A stretch of DNA of 64,000 nucleotides from Mycolicibacter kumamotonensis (lineage in GTDB: Bacteria; Actinomycetota; Actinomycetes; Mycobacteriales; Mycobacteriaceae), in the NCBI RefSeq assembly GCF_002086285.1, contig NZ_MVHU01000004.1, positions 62,001 through 126,000 on the forward strand, in the 5' to 3' direction. The first letter of the stretch is position 1. Every line of letters starts with the position of its first letter. Positions 24,684-33,039 of the stretch are shown here, piece by piece. The notes beneath the pieces were generated by a model, which saw only the letters and a list, made by a program, of their open reading frames with translations, ran no database searches and was not told where the DNA came from. The position numbers and the translations under genes were made by a program.

Positions 24684-26246
24684 ATGAGCAGCAACTTCGC
24701 GACGGCCTGTCGCGCGTACGATCCGTCGATCGTGATCATCGGGGCCGGCTTCGCCGGGGTTGCGATGGCCCACCGGCTGAAGAAGGACGGGTTCACGAAC
24801 TTCACGATCCTGGAAAAGGCTGCAGACATCGGGGGTGTTTGGCGTGACAACACCTACCCGGGAGCGGCCTGCGACGTGCCGTCAGCGTTGTACTCGCTCT
24901 CCTACCAGCCCAATGCCCGCTGGTCACGGCGATATGCCGAGCAACCCGAGATACTCAAGTACCTCCAACAACTCGTGAAGAGTGGCGGACTGGACGCACA
25001 TCTACGCACAGAGACCGAAGTTGTCGACCTGAGCTTCGATGAGCAGTTCGGGCGTTGGACCCTGGCTACGAACTCGAACGAGACAATAACCTGCGATGTC
25101 GTCGTCTCGGCCGTGGGTCAGCTCTCCTTGCCCTACATACCCGATATTGCCGACGCAGACTCCTTCCAGGGGCCGCGCTTTCATTCGGCACGTTGGGACC
25201 GATCGGTGTCGCTTCGCGGCAAGCGAGTCGCCGTCATCGGCACAGGAGCAAGTGCCATCCAATTCGTGCCACACATCGCCCAGGAGGCGGAGCATGTCAC
25301 GCTGTACCAGCGTACGGCTCCGTGGATTCTCCCGAAATGGGACAGCACATATCGAGGCCGTCACCACAGGGTGAGCGAATTATTGCCGATGGCGCTGCGC
25401 CTCGAGCGTTTCGCGGTATGGCTAATTTTCGAGTTGCTCGCTGTGACGCTAGTCGACGCGAAGCCCCTCTCACGCGTCCTCGGTGCGATCGCGCGCCACC
25501 ACCTACATCGGCAGGTCGCCAGCCGCTCTCTGCGCGAGCAATTAACGCCTTCCGACGCGCCAGGGTGCAAGCGAGTGCTGTTCTCGAATGACTACTATCC
25601 AGCAATCGCGAGTGATCGCGTGTCGTTGGTGCCGAACGCGATTGCAAAACTCTGCGACAAGGGTGTCACGACCGAGGACGGCGAATTTCGTCCTACAGAT
25701 GTCGTGATCTACGGAACCGGGTTTCGCGCCACCGATTTCCTCGCCCCAATGTCCGTGCGCGGCTCCCACGGAGTCTCCTTGGCCGAGGTGTGGAAGACCC
25801 AGGCACACGCATATCTGGGCATCACTGTCCCCATGTTCCCGAACCTGTTCCTGCTTTATGGTCCCAACACGAATGTGGGCTCGGGGTCGATCCTCTACAT
25901 GATCGAGTCACAAGTTCGTCACATCGCAACGCTCATCAAGGTCGTGGCTGCCCATCCAGGTCATGCGATCGATGTGAAGTCAGAGATTGCGCAGCGTTAC
26001 AACACGCGCTTGAAACGGCGACTAGGGAGGTCGGTGTGGGCGCTCTGTGCGAGCTGGTATCGGACCTCGAGTGGGGAAATCCCGACGAACTGGCCGGGCC
26101 CTACCTTCATCTACCGACTCCTCACCCGTAATCCGCGAAGCAGCGATTACGTCTTGAGAAAGGTTGGGCCCCTAGCGGTAAAAAGCAGCTCCGAATGGAA
26201 GCTGTTGCGTCGCCGGGACGATCAGGGGTCCGAGGCGCTCACTTAA
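24684..26246 (+). CDS. Flavin monooxygenase, Baeyer-Villiger type (third of three)
   Basis: A 520-residue BVMO with FAD motif GAGFAG (20-25), fingerprint FQGPRFHSARWD (161-172) and NADPH motif GTGAS (186-190). The frame is open further upstream, but the ATG at 24684 gives the family's normal N-terminus and begins 76 bases after the hydrolase stop. A C-terminal extension of about 25 residues (VGPLAVKSSSEWKLLRRRDD) follows the core. It completes a set of three non-identical BVMOs within 6 kb. The substrate is unknown. Confidence 0.91.
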   Translation: MSSNFATACRAYDPSIVIIGAGFAGVAMAHRLKKDGFTNFTILEKAADIGGVWRDNTYPGAACDVPSALYSLSYQPNARWSRRYAEQPEILKYLQQLVKSGGLDAHLRTETEVVDLSFDEQFGRWTLATNSNETITCDVVVSAVGQLSLPYIPDIADADSFQGPRFHSARWDRSVSLRGKRVAVIGTGASAIQFVPHIAQEAEHVTLYQRTAPWILPKWDSTYRGRHHRVSELLPMALRLERFAVWLIFELLAVTLVDAKPLSRVLGAIARHHLHRQVASRSLREQLTPSDAPGCKRVLFSNDYYPAIASDRVSLVPNAIAKLCDKGVTTEDGEFRPTDVVIYGTGFRATDFLAPMSVRGSHGVSLAEVWKTQAHAYLGITVPMFPNLFLLYGPNTNVGSGSILYMIESQVRHIATLIKVVAAHPGHAIDVKSEIAQRYNTRLKRRLGRSVWALCASWYRTSSGEIPTNWPGPTFIYRLLTRNPRSSDYVLRKVGPLAVKSSSEWKLLRRRDDQGSEALT

Positions 26247-26346
26247 CCACTTAGACCAATATTGTCCAGATATTGACATCAATCGCACATTTGTAAAGAC
26301 TAGTGGCGACGCCGTCAGAGCGGCCAAGCGTCCAGGAGGAGGAACC
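26247..26346 (+). promoter_or_regulatory. AT-rich promoter region of the P450 operon
   Basis: The 100-base gap is distinctly AT-rich. Two ATATTG repeats at 26259-26264 and 26270-26275 are one helical turn apart. A TTGACA at 26273-26278 with a downstream TAAAGA (26294-26299) is a candidate sigma-70-type promoter with a short 15-base spacer. A strong Shine-Dalgarno (GGAGGAGG) precedes the ATG at 26347. This suggests that the P450 operon has its own promoter separate from the BVMO operon. Confidence 0.5.
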
Positions 26347-27804
26347 ATGACGAATCATCTTCTCGCGCCTGCACGCCACGTGAAGGAGCGGTTGTCCTCT
26401 GTGATCATGGTCCCCGCGCCTGACGCCGTCGACGACAGATGGCGTCGATGGAGTCGTGGTTGGCCGGTTCGTGAACTGTCACCAGTACCCGCGGGAAGTG
26501 GGTTGAAAGCTATCCGGGGGGATGCGGGACTGCCCTTGGTGGGTCACACGCTCGACTACATCCGATTCGGCTCGGATTTCAGTCGGGAGCGTTACGACCG
26601 TCTGGGTTCGGTGTCGTGGATGGGCGCGTTCGGCCACAAGATGGTGGTCATCGCCGGCCCGGACGCTACTCGCGAGGCATTCACGAGCGAAGCGAAGGCA
26701 TTCTCTCAGGACGGCTGGTCCTTCCTGATCGACGCCTTCTTCCATCGCGGTTTGATGCTCATGAGCTTCGACGAGCACCTGATGCACCGGCGCATCATGC
26801 AAGAGGCGTTTACGCGTCCCCGCCTGACCGGATATGTCGAACAGGTGACCCCACGCGTTCGCACGGCAGTGCCCGCGTGGCCGGTGGGTCCGTCGGTTCG
26901 CATCTACCCACTGCTGAAGGAACTCACCCTCGACATAGCCACTGACGTCTTCATGGGCGGCCGCGGCAAGGACGAGAGCGATGCTGTCAACAAGGCGTTC
27001 GTCGCCACGGTCCGGGCGGCGAGTTCCCTTGTGCGTGCTCCCCTTCCGGGAACCAGATTCCGCGCTGGTGTGCGAGGCCGGCGCGTCTTGGAGGACTACT
27101 TCTTCCGGCATCTGCCGGCCGCGCGAGCCGGCGAGACGAACGATCTGTTCGCTGCTTTATGTCAAGCCACCACCGAGGACGGGGAGCGGTTTTCCGACGA
27201 GGACGTGGTGAATCACATGATCTTCCTGATGATGGCGGCCCACGACACATCGACGATCACCACCACTGCGGTCGCCTATTTCCTCGCCAAGTATCCGGAG
27301 TGGCAGGAGGCAGCGGCTGCGGAAGCCGAGGCCGTCGGTGACGGGTTGCCAGACATCGAAGCCCTGGAGAAGATGACGGTTATCGACCTTGTGCTCAAGG
27401 AAGCGCTCAGACTGCTTGCACCTGTTCCGCTGGTGATGCGCAAGACGGTTCGAGATGTCGCCCTCGACGGATATCACATCCCCGCGAACACGTTGTGCGC
27501 CATAACGCCCGCCGTGAATCACTTCGATCGGAAGATCTGGAGTGATCCGGACCGGTTCGATCCCTCACGTTTTGGCGAGCCTCGGCGTGAGGACCAACAC
27601 CACCGATTCGCCTGGGTACCGTTCGGTGGTGGAGCGCACAAGTGCATTGGCATGCAGTTCGGGACCCTCGAGGTCAAAGCAATCCTGCACAGGATGCTGC
27701 GTTCGTTCACCTGGACGGTTCCGCAGAACTATCACATCCGATGGGACAACACCTCGCTGCCCATTCCGGTGGACGGACTTCCGTTGGAGATGAAGCGCCG
27801 ATGA
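26347..27804 (+). CDS. Cytochrome P450
   Basis: A 485-residue P450. The I-helix oxygen-binding motif is AAHDTST (297-303), the K-helix ExxR is EALR (352-355), and the haem loop FGGGAHKCIG (426-435) contains the ligand Cys433. The chain is longer than most bacterial soluble P450s by an N-terminal extension of about 50 residues, and in that it resembles the CYP135/136-like mycobacterial groups. Its redox partner is not encoded nearby. Its stop overlaps the start of the transglutaminase-like gene (ATGA). It likely hydroxylates the substrate before CoA activation; this is inferred from operon company. Confidence 0.93.
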   Translation: MTNHLLAPARHVKERLSSVIMVPAPDAVDDRWRRWSRGWPVRELSPVPAGSGLKAIRGDAGLPLVGHTLDYIRFGSDFSRERYDRLGSVSWMGAFGHKMVVIAGPDATREAFTSEAKAFSQDGWSFLIDAFFHRGLMLMSFDEHLMHRRIMQEAFTRPRLTGYVEQVTPRVRTAVPAWPVGPSVRIYPLLKELTLDIATDVFMGGRGKDESDAVNKAFVATVRAASSLVRAPLPGTRFRAGVRGRRVLEDYFFRHLPAARAGETNDLFAALCQATTEDGERFSDEDVVNHMIFLMMAAHDTSTITTTAVAYFLAKYPEWQEAAAAEAEAVGDGLPDIEALEKMTVIDLVLKEALRLLAPVPLVMRKTVRDVALDGYHIPANTLCAITPAVNHFDRKIWSDPDRFDPSRFGEPRREDQHHRFAWVPFGGGAHKCIGMQFGTLEVKAILHRMLRSFTWTVPQNYHIRWDNTSLPIPVDGLPLEMKRR

Positions 27805-28454
27805 CCGTTGGCCACAGGCCCTACCTCGATCCCACGGAGTTCCTTGACTGGCAACACGATTCGGTGCGTGACTTCACATCATCGGCCATCCGTGGCGCCT
27901 GCGGCGACACCGAGAAGGCGATCGCCATCTTCACCGCGGTCCGTGACTCCATTTGGTACGACCCGTACACGGTGACCGACAACCCGCACGCCTATCGCGC
28001 CAGCACCGTCGCAACCGCAGAACGAGCCTACTGCATCCCGAAGGCCGTGCTCCTGACTGCGGCGTGCCGAGCGGCGGGAATCCAAGCGCGGCTGGGGTTC
28101 GCCGATGTCCGAAACCACTTCCAGACCAAGACATTGCGCGAGCGTATGGGTGGTACCGACATTTTCGTCTATCACGGTTACAGTCTCATGCTTCTCAACG
28201 GTGCGTGGGTCAAGGCGACCCCGGCGTTCAATCGGGAGTTGTGCGCACGGTTCGGTGTCTCGCCCATCGACTTCGACGGGCGTAGCGACGCGCTGCTGCA
28301 CGGGTTCACCGGGGACGGCACCCAGCACATGGAATATCTCCGTGACCGGGGAGCCTACGACGATCTACCCCTAGCGGACATCGTGCAGGCTTTGAGAACG
28401 CACTACGGAACATTCATCGACCAGCCGAACAGCCGTCCCGACCTCTTCGCCTGA
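27801..28454 (+). CDS. Transglutaminase-like (papain-fold) protein
   Basis: A 217-residue protein of the bacterial transglutaminase-like superfamily. The nucleophile candidate is Cys78 in AERAYCIPKAVLLTAACRAAGI, and the histidine is His125 in FVYHGYSLMLLNGAWVK. The third position, usually Asp, reads KATPAFN, so the triad is incomplete or uses another residue. It is translationally coupled to the P450 and precedes an acyl-CoA ligase by 14 bases. Members of this group can be hydrolases, peptidases or acyl-transfer enzymes. A role in cleaving or making an amide or thioester link to the substrate would fit, but I have no direct evidence. Confidence 0.8.
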   Translation: MTVGHRPYLDPTEFLDWQHDSVRDFTSSAIRGACGDTEKAIAIFTAVRDSIWYDPYTVTDNPHAYRASTVATAERAYCIPKAVLLTAACRAAGIQARLGFADVRNHFQTKTLRERMGGTDIFVYHGYSLMLLNGAWVKATPAFNRELCARFGVSPIDFDGRSDALLHGFTGDGTQHMEYLRDRGAYDDLPLADIVQALRTHYGTFIDQPNSRPDLFA

Positions 28455-28468
28455 AAGGGCCCTGCACC

Positions 28469-30100
28469 ATGCAAAGCACCATGCAAAATGTTCCCCTCAC
28501 GGTGTCGGCGATTGTTCAGCATGCGGCAGCCATACACGGTGACAGCGAGGTCATCACTCCGACCGGAGATGGGTATCGGAGAACGCCCTACCGTAGTCTG
28601 CTGGCGCGAGTGGCTCGCCTTGCTAATGCGCTGCGCAGCCTTGGCATCACGGCAGACCAACGCGTGGCCACCTTCCAGTGGAGCAACCAAGAGCATCTGG
28701 AGGCCTACTGTGCGATTCCCTCCATGGGAGCGGTCCTGCACACGCTCAACATTCGTTTGGCTCGGGAGCAACTCGCGTACATCGCCAACCACGCGTGCGA
28801 TCAGATCGTCCTCGTCGACGCTTCGGTCGCCCCGTTGTTGGCGCCCGCGCTCCCAGCGATGGCGTCGGTGCACACCGTCATCGTTACCGGAGACGGCGAC
28901 CTCGCCCCGTTACAGGGATGCGGGAAGACCGTTCTGCGTTACGAGGAAGTGCTTGCCGGTCAGGAAGAGTCATTTGACTGGCCTGAGCTCGACGAGCGGT
29001 CGGCCGCGGCCATGTGTTACACGAGCGGCACCACTGGAGATCCCAAGGGCGTCGTCTACAGCCACCGTTCGACGTACCTTCACTCCCTGGCCGCCTGCAC
29101 AGCTAACGCGTTGTCAGTCAGCGAGGCCGACAGTGTGCTGGCCATCGTCCCGATGTTTCACGCCAATGCCTGGGGGCTTATCTACGCCGCGTTGATGTCC
29201 GGCGCGGATTTGGTGCTTCCCGACCGGTTTCTCCAGGCCGAGCCGTTGGTGTCGATCATCGAAGACACCAGGCCGACCGTCGCCGGTGCAGTGCCGACGA
29301 TCTGGAACGATGTCGACCGATATCTGGATTCGCACCCTGGGCGGGACATTTCTTCGCTACGGCTGGTGGCGTGCGGGGGATCTGCTGTTCCGCTTTCCTT
29401 GATGCGGGCGTTCGAAGAGAAGTACAACGTGCCCATTGTGCAGGCATGGGGGATGACCGAAACCTCTCCGCTGGCGACCGTTGCACGTCCGGCTCGCGGA
29501 GCCGACACGACGCGACGATGGGAGATGCGCGCATCCCAGGGCCGGCCGATCTGCGGTGTCGAAATCCGGTTGCGGGACGACGACGGGAAACCCGTGCCGT
29601 GGGACGGTCGGTCAGTTGGGGAAATTCAGGCGCGCGGCCCTTGGATTACCGGTTCTTATTTCGGAGACAACGATACGGAGAAGTTCGACGACGGATGGTT
29701 GCGTACCGGTGATGTGGGCAGGATCGACGCCGAGGGCTATCTGACCCTGACCGACCGCTCGAAAGACGTCATCAAGTCAGGTGGCGAATGGATCTCCTCG
29801 GTGGAGCTGGAGAACGCGCTGATCGGGCACCCTGCCGTGTACGAAGCGGCGGTGGTCGGCGTCGCGGACGATAGGTGGCAGGAACGGCCGTTGGCGCTTG
29901 TCGTCGTCCACCCAGGAACCGACGTTGACATTGACCAACTCCGATCGTTCCTTTCGGGCAAAGTCGCCAAATGGTGGGTTCCTGAGCGATGGAGCTTCGT
30001 GTCCGATATTCCGCGGACGAGCGTCGGAAAGTACGACAAAAAGGCCATCCGTGCGCGCCACTCTGCCGGCGAATACCTCATCAAAATCGAAACGTCATAA
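28469..30100 (+). CDS. Long-chain acyl-CoA synthetase (FadD family)
   Basis: A 543-residue ANL ligase. Landmarks are CYTSGTTGDPKGVVYSH, QAWGMTETSPL, GDVGRIDAEGYLTLTDRSKDVIKSGGEWIS and the C-terminal PRTSVGKYDKKAIR with the catalytic Lys. The overall pattern, including the FHANAWG segment, is that of medium/long-chain fatty acid ligases. It makes an acyl-CoA from the acid released upstream in the pathway. It lies between the transglutaminase-like gene and an acyl-CoA dehydrogenase. Confidence 0.93.
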   Translation: MQSTMQNVPLTVSAIVQHAAAIHGDSEVITPTGDGYRRTPYRSLLARVARLANALRSLGITADQRVATFQWSNQEHLEAYCAIPSMGAVLHTLNIRLAREQLAYIANHACDQIVLVDASVAPLLAPALPAMASVHTVIVTGDGDLAPLQGCGKTVLRYEEVLAGQEESFDWPELDERSAAAMCYTSGTTGDPKGVVYSHRSTYLHSLAACTANALSVSEADSVLAIVPMFHANAWGLIYAALMSGADLVLPDRFLQAEPLVSIIEDTRPTVAGAVPTIWNDVDRYLDSHPGRDISSLRLVACGGSAVPLSLMRAFEEKYNVPIVQAWGMTETSPLATVARPARGADTTRRWEMRASQGRPICGVEIRLRDDDGKPVPWDGRSVGEIQARGPWITGSYFGDNDTEKFDDGWLRTGDVGRIDAEGYLTLTDRSKDVIKSGGEWISSVELENALIGHPAVYEAAVVGVADDRWQERPLALVVVHPGTDVDIDQLRSFLSGKVAKWWVPERWSFVSDIPRTSVGKYDKKAIRARHSAGEYLIKIETS

Positions 30101-30138
30101 CGTCGAATCCCTGGAATTGCAACAGTCGGAAGGTAATC

Positions 30139-31284
30139 ATGTCGTCCCCAATCTCTCCCTGGATGAATGCAGAATTACTCGAGCTTCGTGATCTCGCTTC
30201 GAAGTTCTTCTCGGCCGAATTGGCGCCGCATGCGCAACGCTTTGCCGACCAGCACCACGTCGACCGAGAACTGTGGAACCGAGCGGGCGAGCTGGGATTG
30301 CTCTGCATGTCCGTACCCGAGGAATACGGCGGAGGGGGCGGAACTTTCGCGCACGAAGCGGTCGTGCTCGAAGAGCAGGCCCGCATCGGTGACAGCTCAT
30401 GGGGTGCGGGACTGCACAGCGGAATCGTCGCCCACTATATCCTGCATTACGCGACTGAAGAGCTGCGCGCGCAGTGGCTTCCCAAGATGGCGTCCGGTGA
30501 AATGATCGGGGCGATAGCCATGACGGAACCGGGGACTGGGTCCGATCTGCAGAGCGTCAAGACAAAAGCCATCCTGGACGGTGACGAGTACGTAGTCACC
30601 GGCTCCAAGACTTTCATCACCAACGGCCAACAGGCCGACCTCATCATCGTTGTTGCCAAGACAGATCCGAGCCAGGGCGCTGCGGGCATCTCTTTGATCG
30701 CTGTCGAGGCTGACCGGCCCGGATTCCGGCGGGGCAAGGTTCTCGACAAGATCGGCCAACGCGGCCAGGACACCTCCGAATTGTTCTTCGATGACGTGAG
30801 AGTTCCGCGCTCGCATCTACTGGGCCAGGCTGAGGGACAGGGCTTCATTCAGCTGATGACGCAGCTGCCACAAGAGCGACTCATCGTCGCGGTGGGAGCT
30901 GTCGCATCGATGGAACTCGCCCTGGATCAAACGCTCAAATACACCCGCGAACGGGAGGCGTTTGGTCGGCCCGTCTTCGGCTTCCAGAACACCAAATTCA
31001 CCTTGGCGGAAGCTGCGACTGAAACGCGCATCGCGCGAGTATTCCTCGACTACTGCATCGACCTGCACCTTGCGGGTCAACTCGACGTGCAGACCGTCGC
31101 CATGGCGAAGTGGTGGACCACGGAGCGAGCGATGAAGGTACTCGATGACTGTATGCAGCTTCACGGCGGATATGGCTACATGACCGAGTACCCCATCTCC
31201 AGATTGTGGGTGGATCAACGCGTGCAGAAAATTTATGCCGGCACGAACGAGGTGATGAAGGAAATCATCTCGCGTTCCCTATGA
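30139..31284 (+). CDS. Acyl-CoA dehydrogenase
   Basis: A 381-residue dehydrogenase. FAD/substrate motifs include AIAMTEPGTGSDLQSVKTKA, the TSELFFDDVRVP loop and CMQLHGGYGYMTEYPISRLW. The terminal loop reads KIYAGTNEVMKEII: Ala replaces the Glu of the YEG motif, while LPQERLIVAVG supplies a helix-G Glu as in isovaleryl-CoA and long-chain enzymes. I chose the ATG at 30139, preceded by GGAAGG; the frame is open upstream but overlaps the ligase. It probably desaturates the CoA ester made by the preceding ligase. Confidence 0.92.
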   Translation: MSSPISPWMNAELLELRDLASKFFSAELAPHAQRFADQHHVDRELWNRAGELGLLCMSVPEEYGGGGGTFAHEAVVLEEQARIGDSSWGAGLHSGIVAHYILHYATEELRAQWLPKMASGEMIGAIAMTEPGTGSDLQSVKTKAILDGDEYVVTGSKTFITNGQQADLIIVVAKTDPSQGAAGISLIAVEADRPGFRRGKVLDKIGQRGQDTSELFFDDVRVPRSHLLGQAEGQGFIQLMTQLPQERLIVAVGAVASMELALDQTLKYTREREAFGRPVFGFQNTKFTLAEAATETRIARVFLDYCIDLHLAGQLDVQTVAMAKWWTTERAMKVLDDCMQLHGGYGYMTEYPISRLWVDQRVQKIYAGTNEVMKEIISRSL

Positions 31285-31330
31285 CTCAGATAAGTTGCCG
31301 CCTGCACGTTAGTCACTTGGAGGAGGATTG

Positions 31331-32389
31331 ATGGCATCGATAGTGGTGCCGTATCGCCACGACACGGCGGGACATTGCGGATCGGGTGCTCTTCGGGATT
31401 TGACCGAATGGGCGGGGGTCCGTTGGGGTGGCCACACCCCGGACGAAGGTATCGTGTTTGCGCTCGGCGGGGCCCTCGACTTCTCGTATGTTCGCTCGGC
31501 ACACCTAAATCCACCGATCTACCTCGTTGGACGCAGCGCGGACCTCGAAGACGAATACTTGACCCGGTTGGGTGCGCGCTTCGAGTGCCGTTCGACAGAC
31601 GACCCCGATCTCGGTTGGAAATGGGTGACCGAACAGATCGATGCCGGTACCCCGGTCATGGTGTGGACTGACATCGCCGAATTGCCCTATCTGAGAACGC
31701 GTCTGAGTATGAGCCGACACGATGTCGTGATCGTTGGGTACGACGACGACGAGGAACTCGCGTTCGTAGTCGATAACGATCGCGATGTAACTCAAGCCGT
31801 GCCTTATGAGAATTTACGAAAGGCACGCGCATCGACGGGATTTCCCGTCCCCACGCGGCACACCACCTACGTGGTCGAGTGGCCCAGCGCGGCACCAGAT
31901 CTCGGCAATGCTGCCCGGTCGGCCTTCCGTAGGTCTGCGGACGCGATGCAGGGTTCGTTTGTGAGCGCGCCGATTACCGAGGGCTCCGATTGTGAATCTC
32001 AGGCGCGTGGATTATCAGGTGTGTCGACGTTTGTGAAGGACCTCGAGCGGTGGCCGGAGATCTTTGACGACGACACCCTCGACGGTGCCTTGTTTGCGCT
32101 GAGCGCCTTCATCGAAAAGGCCGGAACCGGAGGCGGTCTTTTCCGAGATCTGCAGGCACGCGGATGTCGGCGCGTCGCTGAAGAGTTGGGTTTCGAACCT
32201 GCGTTCCGAGCAGCGGAGGCTGCGAAGACCGCATCTAAGCTGTGGACCGCTGTCGCGCGAACCGCTTACGAACGCGGTGCAGATCCGCGCCGGCGAGCGA
32301 GTGGCGCGGCCTGTCTCGCTGCGCAGTTGCCGCAAGCCGAACGTCGACTCGCGCAGGCGCTGAGGGAGGCAGGAAATCTACTCCTATGA
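31331..32389 (+). CDS. BtrH N-terminal-like / DUF4872 protein
   Basis: A 352-residue protein. The N-terminal half matches the BtrH_N type: HDTAGHCGSGALRDLTEW puts His15-Cys16 at the usual nucleophile position, and SRHDVVIVGYDD (His130) with FVVDND (Asp148) completes a papain-like triad. The C-terminal half is helical and resembles DUF4872. BtrH transfers an acyl group from a carrier protein to an amine in butirosin synthesis; that is family knowledge. GGAGGAGGA lies just before the ATG. With the transglutaminase-like protein it gives the operon two cysteine acyl-transfer-type folds, which is unusual for a degradative cluster. Substrates are unknown. Confidence 0.8.
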   Translation: MASIVVPYRHDTAGHCGSGALRDLTEWAGVRWGGHTPDEGIVFALGGALDFSYVRSAHLNPPIYLVGRSADLEDEYLTRLGARFECRSTDDPDLGWKWVTEQIDAGTPVMVWTDIAELPYLRTRLSMSRHDVVIVGYDDDEELAFVVDNDRDVTQAVPYENLRKARASTGFPVPTRHTTYVVEWPSAAPDLGNAARSAFRRSADAMQGSFVSAPITEGSDCESQARGLSGVSTFVKDLERWPEIFDDDTLDGALFALSAFIEKAGTGGGLFRDLQARGCRRVAEELGFEPAFRAAEAAKTASKLWTAVARTAYERGADPRRRASGAACLAAQLPQAERRLAQALREAGNLLL

Positions 32390-32482
32390 ATGCAGGTTAC
32401 CTGCGGTGGAAATCAAACTGGGTGCGACCCAACGGAATTTTTTTGAGTGCTTGGACTGCGTCAACCAGAATGGAGATTCACG

Positions 32483-32893
32483 ATGGCTGTCTTCGCTGAT
32501 GCGGAAGAGGTTTACCGCTACCTCGCCGGAATCTTTCGACGAGGGTTGGAGAACGAAGACCTTGCGAACAGACTTGCCGGGTCCGGGGTGGTGTTGCGGA
32601 TTCATTACACCGATCCAGATGCGGTAGTAACCGTGGATATGCCGAAGAGGGTGATAGAAACCGGCGCGGACAGTGGCGTTACACCGAATGTCGAATTGTT
32701 CATGTCCGCGGATACCGGAAATAGGTTCTGGTTGGGGAAGGTGAACTTGACCATGGCGATGGCCAAGGGAACGGTACGAGCGAAAGGTCCTGTCACGAAA
32801 CTGATCAAGCTAATTCCGCAGGCGAAAAACCTTTTTCCAGAATATCGGGCAATCCTCGAAGCCGACAAGCGTCACGACCTGCTCGATGTGTGA
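32483..32893 (+). CDS. SCP2 sterol-transfer-family protein
   Basis: A 136-residue protein with the SCP2-like pattern: a central PNVELFMSADTGNRFWLGKVNLTMAMAKGTVRAKGP, in which the strand-turn-strand and the TVRAKGPVTKLIKL segment are typical. SCP2 domains bind hydrophobic ligands or acyl-CoA in a tunnel. I chose the ATG at 32483, with GGAG upstream; an earlier in-frame ATG (32447) has no ribosome site. It may present a poorly soluble substrate to the CoA enzymes encoded nearby. A 29-codon frame overlaps its stop (TGATG). Confidence 0.85.
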   Translation: MAVFADAEEVYRYLAGIFRRGLENEDLANRLAGSGVVLRIHYTDPDAVVTVDMPKRVIETGADSGVTPNVELFMSADTGNRFWLGKVNLTMAMAKGTVRAKGPVTKLIKLIPQAKNLFPEYRAILEADKRHDLLDV

Positions 32894-32982
32894 TGCCAGT
32901 CCGGTACGAGCCCGGGTGCGGGCGAGTGGTCGCCGCGGCCTACGGCGACATGTCGGGAGACATTCAGGACGAGTTCTTGTGA
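32893..32982 (+). CDS. Possible 29-residue small protein
   Basis: A short frame starts in the TGATG overlap with the SCP2 stop and ends at TGA 32980-32982. It encodes 29 residues, starting MPVRYEPGCGRVVAAAYGD. No family is recognised. The coupling geometry is typical of translated frames, but such a short product could be chance or the remnant of a larger gene. Confidence 0.25.
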   Translation: MPVRYEPGCGRVVAAAYGDMSGDIQDEFL

Positions 32983-33039
32983 CCGTGCGCAGTCGGGATT
33001 ACTACTTCAGAAGCGTCATTAGATAGAAGGGACTTCAGC

